Below are positions 58,785 to 64,000 of a stretch of DNA of 64,000 nucleotides, one piece after another; within the stretch, counting starts at the first letter, position 1; the number at the start of each line of letters is the position of its first letter. The notes beneath the pieces are model-generated. The model had not been told where the DNA came from, ran no database searches, and saw only the letters and a list, made by a program, of their open reading frames with translations. The DNA is taken from the NCBI RefSeq assembly GCF_000478275.1, contig NZ_ASJB01000064.1, positions 62,001-126,000 on the forward strand. The letters run 5' to 3'. A program made the position numbers and the translations under genes. Origin of the DNA: Amycolatopsis orientalis DSM 40040 = KCTC 9412 (lineage in GTDB: Bacteria; Actinomycetota; Actinomycetes; Mycobacteriales; Pseudonocardiaceae).

Positions 58785-61118
58785 GTGAACCGGATCTTTG
58801 TGCAGCCCAGACGGCGGAAAGGGGTCCGGGGCGCGCTCGCCCTCGGCCTCTCCGCACTCCTCATCGCCGCCGGCCTCGGTGGTGCCCCGGCCTCCGCGGC
58901 GGAGGACTACAGCCAGAGCGCGGTGTCGGTGAACGCGACGCAGGCCCAGTTCTCCTTCACCCCGGCGACGCCCGCGCGCTACGTCGACATCCACTACACC
59001 GGTGTGCCCGGGGTGGGGCAGCAGAACGTCCGGATGACCGAGAGCGGCGGCACCTGGCGGCATACCGTCGGCTCGCTCAGCACCGGCACGGTGCTCGACT
59101 ACTGGTTCACCTACGAGAAGAACGGGCCGCAGTACGACACCCCGCACTTCGGCTACACCCACGGTGGCGGCACCACCGTCGCCTCGCCGACGTTCGACCC
59201 GCCGGCGGGCAGCTATCCGAGCGCCCGCTCGGTGACGTTGTCGACCGCGACCGCCGGCGCGACCATCCGGTACACAGTGGACGGTTCGACACCGACCGCG
59301 TCGTCCCCTCTGTACACCGGGCCGATCACGGTCTCTTCGTCCTCCACGGTTTCCGCGATCGCGCTGAAATCGGGTTCGGCGAACTCGCCGGTGGTGTCGG
59401 CGAGCTACACGATCGGATCGACGCAGGCGACCTGCCCGGTGCAGGCCGACGTGCCGAACTTCGGGCCGAACGTGCGCATCTTCGACCCCGGCATGTCCGC
59501 GTCGTCGATCCAGACCCGGCTCGACGCGGACTTCGCCGCGCAGAAGGACACCTTGACCGCGCAGTTCACCGAACGCCGGTACGCGCACCTGTTCAAACCC
59601 GGCGTGTACAGCGGGATCCACGACGACGTCGGCTACTACACCTCTGTCGCGGGCCTCGGGCAGAACCCGGGCGACGTCGTGATCAACGGTGACGTCACGG
59701 TCGACGCGTTCAACGAGTCGGACCAGGGCCACGCGCTGCAGAACTTCTGGCGTTCGGCGGAGAACCTCGCGATCGTCCCGAGCAGCGGCTCGAACCGCTG
59801 GGCCGTCGCGCAGGCCGCGCCGTTCCGCCGGATGGACATCCGCGGCGGGCTGCAGCTCTACCCGGCCAGCTATGGGTTCGCCAGCGGTGGCTACACCGCC
59901 GACACCAAGGTCTCCGGTCAGGCCGCGTCGGTCTCGCAGCAACAGTGGTACACCCGTGACAGCAGCTACGGCAGCTGGAACGGCGGGGTGTGGAACATGG
60001 TCTTCTCCGGGACGAACGGCGCTCCGGCGAACACCTTCCCGAACCCGCCGGAGACGACATTGTCCACCACGCCCGTGTCGCGCGACGTCCCGTATCTGTA
60101 CCTCGACGGCTCCGGCAAGTACCGCGTGTTCCTGCCTTCGTTGCGCACCAACGCTTCCGGGCCGAGCTGGGCAGGCGGCAGCACTCCGGGCAGCTCGCTG
60201 CCGATGAGCCAGTTCTACGTCGTGAAGGCGGGGGACACGGCGTCGTCGATCAACACGGCGCTTTCCCAGGGCTGCAACCTGTTCTTCACCCCGGGCGTCT
60301 ACCACCTCGACCAGACGCTGAACGTGAGCAGGGCCAACACGGTCGTGCTCGGCGTCGGTTACCCGACGCTGGTGCCGGACAACGGCGTCGACGCGATGCG
60401 GGTCGCCGACGTGGACGGCGTCCGGCTCAAGGGTCTGCTGTTCGACGCGGGCACGACCAGATCGCAGACGCTGCTGACGGTGGGCCAGGCGGGCTCGACG
60501 GCCGGTCACTCGGCCAACCCGACGACGCTGCAGGACGTGTTCTTCCGGATCGGCGGTCAGATCGCGGGGAAGGCGGTGAACAGCCTGATCGTCAACAGCC
60601 GGGACACGATCATCGACCACATCTGGGCGTGGCGGGCCGACCACGGCAACGCGGGCACCTACGGGTGGACGGTGAACACCGGCGACACCGGCGTGGTCGT
60701 CAACGGCGACAACGTGCTGGCGACCGGTCTGTTCGTCGAGCACTACCAGAAGTACCAGGTGATCTGGAACGGCCAGAACGGCCGGACGATCTTCTTCCAG
60801 AACGAGATCCCCTACGACGTCCCGGATCAGGCCGGGTGGAGGAGTCCCAACGGGCTCAACGGGTACGCCGCCTACAAGGTGGCGGACACCGTGACCACGC
60901 ATGAGGCGTGGGGCCTGGGGAGCTACTGCTTCTTCAACGACAACCCGTCGGTGAACCTGTATCACGCGTTCGAGGTGCCGAACCGCTCCGGCGTCCGGTT
61001 CCACAACCTGGTGACGGTTTCGCTGAACTACAAGGGGACCATCACCCACGTGATCAACGACGCGGGGGCGGTGACCCCGCCGGGGACGACACCGAGCAAC
61101 CTGGTCGATTACCCGTAA
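58785..61118 (+). CDS. Secreted multidomain beta-helix protein, glucanase-like
   Basis: A 777-residue exported protein. Start GTG at 58785 follows GGAGGTG. Signal to about residue 38 (GGAPASAAED). A beta-sandwich module (about 40-125, resembling CBM56) and a chitobiase-type C-terminal repeat module (about 130-210: ATIRYTVDGSTPTASSPLYT) follow. A long beta-helix comes last (about 215-777: QGCNLFFTPGVYHLDQTLNV, SRANTVVLGVGYPTLVPDNG). Such proteins are often labelled adenylyl cyclase in databases, with no support here. A beta-1,3-glucanase or related role is my inference. A 46-bp palindrome lies 11 nt past the stop. Confidence 0.82.
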   Translation: MNRIFVQPRRRKGVRGALALGLSALLIAAGLGGAPASAAEDYSQSAVSVNATQAQFSFTPATPARYVDIHYTGVPGVGQQNVRMTESGGTWRHTVGSLSTGTVLDYWFTYEKNGPQYDTPHFGYTHGGGTTVASPTFDPPAGSYPSARSVTLSTATAGATIRYTVDGSTPTASSPLYTGPITVSSSSTVSAIALKSGSANSPVVSASYTIGSTQATCPVQADVPNFGPNVRIFDPGMSASSIQTRLDADFAAQKDTLTAQFTERRYAHLFKPGVYSGIHDDVGYYTSVAGLGQNPGDVVINGDVTVDAFNESDQGHALQNFWRSAENLAIVPSSGSNRWAVAQAAPFRRMDIRGGLQLYPASYGFASGGYTADTKVSGQAASVSQQQWYTRDSSYGSWNGGVWNMVFSGTNGAPANTFPNPPETTLSTTPVSRDVPYLYLDGSGKYRVFLPSLRTNASGPSWAGGSTPGSSLPMSQFYVVKAGDTASSINTALSQGCNLFFTPGVYHLDQTLNVSRANTVVLGVGYPTLVPDNGVDAMRVADVDGVRLKGLLFDAGTTRSQTLLTVGQAGSTAGHSANPTTLQDVFFRIGGQIAGKAVNSLIVNSRDTIIDHIWAWRADHGNAGTYGWTVNTGDTGVVVNGDNVLATGLFVEHYQKYQVIWNGQNGRTIFFQNEIPYDVPDQAGWRSPNGLNGYAAYKVADTVTTHEAWGLGSYCFFNDNPSVNLYHAFEVPNRSGVRFHNLVTVSLNYKGTITHVINDAGAVTPPGTTPSNLVDYP

Positions 61119-61128
61119 CCCCTGCGGC

Positions 61129-61174
61129 CTCGTGAGTGGTAATGACGGTTCTAACCGTCATTACCACTCACGAG
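61129..61174. repeat. 46-bp perfect palindrome, copy 8
   Basis: Same arms as at 7787, CT centre, 11 nt after the glucanase-like stop. Confidence 0.95.
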
Positions 61175-61274
61175 GGGCCGAGCCGCTGGGCTGATCCGGT
61201 GGTCCTCGTGTGACCGGCCGTGGCCGGGGTACCCGCAGCGGGTTCAGCTCCCTACGGGTATCGGAGGCAACGAC

Positions 61275-61715
61275 ATGACGGCATCACCGACCAAGGTCAC
61301 GCGTTCGCCGCGTCAGCTCTTCGCGGCGGTAGTCGGCTTGGTGTTCCTGCTCGTCGGCGTGCTCGGCTTCATCCCCGGTGTCACCACGAACTACGACCAG
61401 CTGGGCGGCGCGGGCCACGAATCGGGCGCCCTGCTGCTCGGCGTGTTCCAGGTTTCGATCCTGCACAACCTCGTCCACATCGCGTTCGGGCTCGCGGGCC
61501 TGGCGATGGCACGGACGGCGGGTTCGGCCAAGGGCTTCCTCATCGGCGGCGGGGTGATCTACCTGGTCCTGTGGCTGTACGGCCTGCTGATCGACCACGG
61601 GTCGACGGCGAACTTCGTCCCGGTCAACGGCGCCGACAACTGGCTGCACCTCGTTCTCGGACTCGGCATGGTCGCCTTGGGCGTCATCCCCGTCTCGAGT
61701 GCTCGCAGCGCATAG
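61275..61715 (+). CDS. DUF4383 membrane protein
   Basis: A 146-residue protein with four hydrophobic helices (LFAAVVGLVFLLVGVLGFIPG, SILHNLVHIAFGLAGLAMAR, FLIGGGVIYLVLWLYGLLI, WLHLVLGLGMVALGVIPV). The HNLVHI and NWLHL motifs mark the DUF4383 family, common and uncharacterised in actinobacteria. ATG at 61275 follows GGAGG. It is convergent with the YihY gene (7 bp between stops). Confidence 0.9.
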   Translation: MTASPTKVTRSPRQLFAAVVGLVFLLVGVLGFIPGVTTNYDQLGGAGHESGALLLGVFQVSILHNLVHIAFGLAGLAMARTAGSAKGFLIGGGVIYLVLWLYGLLIDHGSTANFVPVNGADNWLHLVLGLGMVALGVIPVSSARSA

Positions 61716-61722
61716 AGGTCGC

Positions 61723-62706
61723 TCACTCACCCCGGCGCGCCTGGGCTTCGGCGGTTTCCTCCTCGTCCATCGCCCGGGTGTCCCGGGGTGGGAGGAAAGG
61801 CTCGTCCGCGGCGGGGTGGCCCGCGGCCTGTTCCTTGCCGCGGGCCAGCTCGGCGTCGAGTTCGGCGCCGAGGAGGACGGCGATGTTCGAGATCCACAGC
61901 CAGATCAGGAAGACGATCACCCCGGCCAGCGAGCCGTAGATCTTGTTGTACGAACCGAAGTTGCTCACGTAGACGGCGAACCCGGCGGTCGCCGCCGCCC
62001 AGAGCAGCACCGCGACCAGCCCGCCCGGCGTCATCCAGCGGAACCGCGGCTGCCGGACGTTGGGGCCCGCCCAGTAGAGCACCGCGAACGCCAGCGCGGC
62101 CAGCAGGGCGATCACGGGCCATTTCGCGATGTCCCAGACGAGGACGCCGGTCGAGCCCAGTCCCACCAGGTCACCGAGGTACCGGGCGACCCCGCCGGTC
62201 GCGACGACCCCGACGGCGCAGAGCGCGAGGATGACCAGCAGCGCGATGGTCAGGCCGAGCCGCAGGGGCCAGGTCTTCCAGATCGGACGGCCCTCCGGCA
62301 TCGAGTAGATGACGTTGGAGGCGCGCATGAACGCGCCGATGTAGCCCGACGCCGACCACAGCGCGCCCAGCACGCCGAAGACGGCGGCCGGACCGGCCAG
62401 CCCGCCCGATCCGGACAGTTCCCGGATCGCGCCGAGCAGGATCTCCCTGCCCTGGCCGGGGGCGATCTGCCCGGCGCTGTCGAGCAAGGTCTGCGTGGCC
62501 GACGGTCCCATCAAGCCCAGGATCGCGGTGAGCACGAGCAGGCCGGGGAAGAGCGAAAGGACGCCGTAGTAGGTCAGCGCGGCCGCCCAGTCCAGCTGGT
62601 CGTCGCGGTTGAACTGGACGACGGTGCGCTTGAGCACGGCCCACCACGATCGCCGTGGCAGGTCTGTCGGGCCTTCGGGCTCGGTGGAGTGCTTCGAAGC
62701 AGCCAA
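61723..62706 (-). CDS. YihY/BrkB family membrane protein
   Basis: A 327-residue protein with six helices. Family motifs: DDQLDWAAALTYYGVLSLFPGLL, ASGYIGAFMRASNVIY, FRWMTPGGLVAVLLW and GSYNKIYGSLAGVIVFLIWLW. TTG at 62706 is chosen because GGAGG precedes it by 5 nt; ATG 62736 is an alternative. Function unknown (once misnamed RNase BN). The C-terminus is acidic and cytoplasmic. Confidence 0.9.
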   Translation of the reverse strand: MAASKHSTEPEGPTDLPRRSWWAVLKRTVVQFNRDDQLDWAAALTYYGVLSLFPGLLVLTAILGLMGPSATQTLLDSAGQIAPGQGREILLGAIRELSGSGGLAGPAAVFGVLGALWSASGYIGAFMRASNVIYSMPEGRPIWKTWPLRLGLTIALLVILALCAVGVVATGGVARYLGDLVGLGSTGVLVWDIAKWPVIALLAALAFAVLYWAGPNVRQPRFRWMTPGGLVAVLLWAAATAGFAVYVSNFGSYNKIYGSLAGVIVFLIWLWISNIAVLLGAELDAELARGKEQAAGHPAADEPFLPPRDTRAMDEEETAEAQARRGE

Positions 62707-62764
62707 GGTGACCTCCAGGAGGGGATCCCTCGGCATACCCCGGACAGCGGCCGCGAAACGGCGT

Positions 62765-62974
62765 TCAGGCCGGGCGGGGCCGCGTCGGCGGTGGCGGGAC
62801 GGTCTTCGCCAGGACGATGTCCGCCAGCCGGATCGTCGCGAGACCGCGTTTGGTCTCCACGGTGCATTCCGCGTCGTCACGCGACCGCAGGTAACCGAGC
62901 GCGTCGGTGAAGCCGCCTTCGATCCGGTACCGCACGACGACCCTCGTGCCGACCGGGACGTCCGGGAGGGTCAT
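62765..62974 (-). CDS. Small SH3-like domain protein (N-terminal domain of Rv0428c-type acetyltransferases, alone)
   Basis: A 69-residue beta-rich protein: LPDVPVGTRVVVRYRIEGGF, TDALGYLRSRDDAECTVET, GLATIRLADIVLAKTVPPPP. This resembles the short domain that precedes GNAT acetyltransferases of the mycobacterial Rv0428c type, here ending without the acetyltransferase. Its start overlaps the stop of the glutaredoxin-like gene by 4 bp, so the two are co-translated. Confidence 0.7.
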   Translation of the reverse strand: MTLPDVPVGTRVVVRYRIEGGFTDALGYLRSRDDAECTVETKRGLATIRLADIVLAKTVPPPPTRPRPA

Positions 62975-63210
62975 CGGTTCAGATGCGCGGTGAGCTCGTC
63001 GTCGCTCGGTTCGACCAGATGGGTGCCGTCCGGCCAGACGATGGTCGGGATCCGCCGCTCACCGTTCTGCAAGGCCCGCACGGTCTCCTCGGCGCCGGAG
63101 TCCGCTTCGACGTCGATGTAGTCGTACTCGACACCCTTGGCGTCCAGCAGGGCGCGGCTGCGTTTCACGTCGGGGCACCAGCCGGCGCCGTACACGGTGA
63201 GGTCACTCAT
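62971..63210 (-). CDS. Glutaredoxin/mycoredoxin-like protein with single active-site Cys
   Basis: A 79-residue thioredoxin-fold protein: LTVYGAGWCPDVKRSRALLD, VEYDYIDVEADSGAEE, RIPTIVWPDGTHLVEPSDDE. The active-site motif is C-P-D-V, so the second cysteine of CxxC is absent and the protein should work as a monothiol, as mycothiol-linked redoxins can. The cis-Pro (IPT) is intact. ATG at 63210. Confidence 0.88.
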   Translation of the reverse strand: MSDLTVYGAGWCPDVKRSRALLDAKGVEYDYIDVEADSGAEETVRALQNGERRIPTIVWPDGTHLVEPSDDELTAHLNR

Positions 63211-63213
63211 GGC

Positions 63214-64000
63214 TCACAGCATGCCAGGTCGTGGTGCGGCGGCGTGTTCGGCGAGGGCGGAACGGTCGGCGAGGCCGGTCTTGGTGAGCAGGCTCGCGAC
63301 ATGTTTCTCGACCGTCCTGGGGGAGATGTGCAGCCGGGCGCCGATGTCCTTGTTGCCCATCCGCTCGGCGAGCAGCACCAGCACCTCGTACTCGCGCACG
63401 GTGACACCGGCCGCGCGCAGGTCGCCGGGCACCCGGTCGACCCCGGCGCGACGCTGCCGCACCGGCGCGCCGAGCTTGCGGAGCAGGCTCCGGCAGGCGC
63501 CCGCGACGGCCTGGATGTCCCTGCCGTGGAAGTACTCCTCGGCCTCCTTGAGCCAGCCCGCCGGATCGCCCCAGCCGTCGGCGGCGGCGGGTTCGGCGAT
63601 CAGGCGGAGCCCGAGGTGCCGCGCCAGCGGATAGGGCGCAGACGTCTCCAGCGCGGCGGCCACGGCCCGCCCGGCTTCCGCCGCTTCGCCCCGCCTGCCG
63701 TGCTCGACGGCGCGCGCGAGTTCCACGAACTGCCGGTTCCACCGCATCCCGCTCACCGCGGATCCCGCCTCGGGGCAGGCGGCGCCGCCCAGGGTGTCGA
63801 GGAGCGTCCTGAGCCCGTGCTGGCCGGCCAGGTGGAACCGGCTCGGCCGCCGCTCCTCCAGTTCGGTCACCTGCCCGAGCTCCCGGCGTGCCCGGTCGAA
63901 GTCCTCCTCCAGCAGCGAGCAGAACACCCGGGCCAGCCCGATGCTCAGCACCATCTCCTGAGCGTTCTCGCCGCCGCACTCCCGGAAGTCCTCGAGCGCC
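63214..64000 (-). CDS. LuxR-family regulator (partial, C-terminal part)
   Basis: The gene enters from the right edge; 262 C-terminal residues are visible. They comprise helical repeats (ARVFCSLLEEDFDRARRELG, FVELARAVEHGRRGEAAEAG, WLKEAEEYFHGRDIQAVAGA) and a final LuxR HTH (VTVREYEVLVLLAERMGNKD, SPRTVEKHVASLLTKTGL). The full protein is probably a large ATPase-type LuxR regulator like the one at 56297. It ends 3 nt before the redoxin start. Confidence 0.9.
   Translation of the reverse strand, partial: ALEDFRECGGENAQEMVLSIGLARVFCSLLEEDFDRARRELGQVTELEERRPSRFHLAGQHGLRTLLDTLGGAACPEAGSAVSGMRWNRQFVELARAVEHGRRGEAAEAGRAVAAALETSAPYPLARHLGLRLIAEPAAADGWGDPAGWLKEAEEYFHGRDIQAVAGACRSLLRKLGAPVRQRRAGVDRVPGDLRAAGVTVREYEVLVLLAERMGNKDIGARLHISPRTVEKHVASLLTKTGLADRSALAEHAAAPRPGML

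Overview
The window is high-GC actinobacterial DNA. Gene content (cholesterol oxidase, PE-PPE/cutinase-like hydrolase, XRE/DUF397 pair, many Tat/Sec-secreted CBM2 enzymes, SigX5-type sigma factor, leaderless promoters with TANNNT boxes 6-7 nt before the start codon) fits a Pseudonocardiaceae soil actinomycete, most likely Amycolatopsis or a close relative. The genus is an inference, not something the sequence proves. No rRNA, tRNA, CRISPR, transposase or phage genes were seen. It looks like chromosomal accessory or arm DNA rich in sugar use, secreted hydrolases and small regulators.

Layout. 1-7.8 kb: a divergent LacI regulator and a five-gene operon. It encodes a YtfQ-YtfR-YtfT-YjfF type furanose ABC importer and a secreted GH2 glycosidase with two AbfB (furanose-binding) domains. 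7.8-12.3 kb: a LysR-effector-domain protein, DUF5997, a hypothetical, a frameshifted RibD/DHFR-like gene and a class C serine hydrolase. A gene-free island built from nested palindromes follows. 12.3-15.6 kb: a SigX5-like sigma factor, an EmrB-type exporter and a PEP-mutase-like protein on the minus strand. 15.7-18.1 kb: an EF-G paralogue preceded by a 29-codon leader ORF whose stop sits in a hairpin. 18.1-25.5 kb: PE-PPE hydrolase, VOC protein overlapping an MFS gene, and the branched-chain 2-oxo-acid dehydrogenase genes (E1 alpha, E1 beta, E2) divergent from their presumed Lrp regulator. 25.4-27.9 kb: ROK repressor divergent from xylose isomerase.

28-46.5 kb: alpha/beta hydrolases (one thioesterase-like protein lacks its nucleophile serine), a small Cys/His-rich protein with a paralogue at 55.7 kb, several divergent regulator/target pairs (AraC, TetR/SDR), an RDD membrane pair divergent from an XRE/DUF5753 regulator over a symmetric operator, a membrane-spanning XRE protein, an amphi-Trp/SUMF1/MFS group, a DapB-like/CMD pair and cholesterol oxidase. 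46.6-50.5 kb: two translationally coupled secreted beta-helix proteins with CBM2 modules facing each other. 50.5-64 kb: methyltransferase/TetR pair with a double operator, folD-fchA, an M15 peptidase, an HTH-less TPR protein, a large ATPase-LuxR regulator with a leaderless promoter, a secreted beta-helix glucanase-like protein, small membrane proteins, a monothiol glutaredoxin-like protein and a partial LuxR regulator.

The most striking non-coding feature is a family of eight almost identical 46-bp perfect palindromes. Each lies just past the stop codon of a gene. There are also structural variants: one shows compensatory change in both arms, and several have different stems but the same GTT-N(1-2)-AAC tip. 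They behave like a genome-specific terminator or REP-like repeat family. One copy supplies the stop codon of the Lrp gene.
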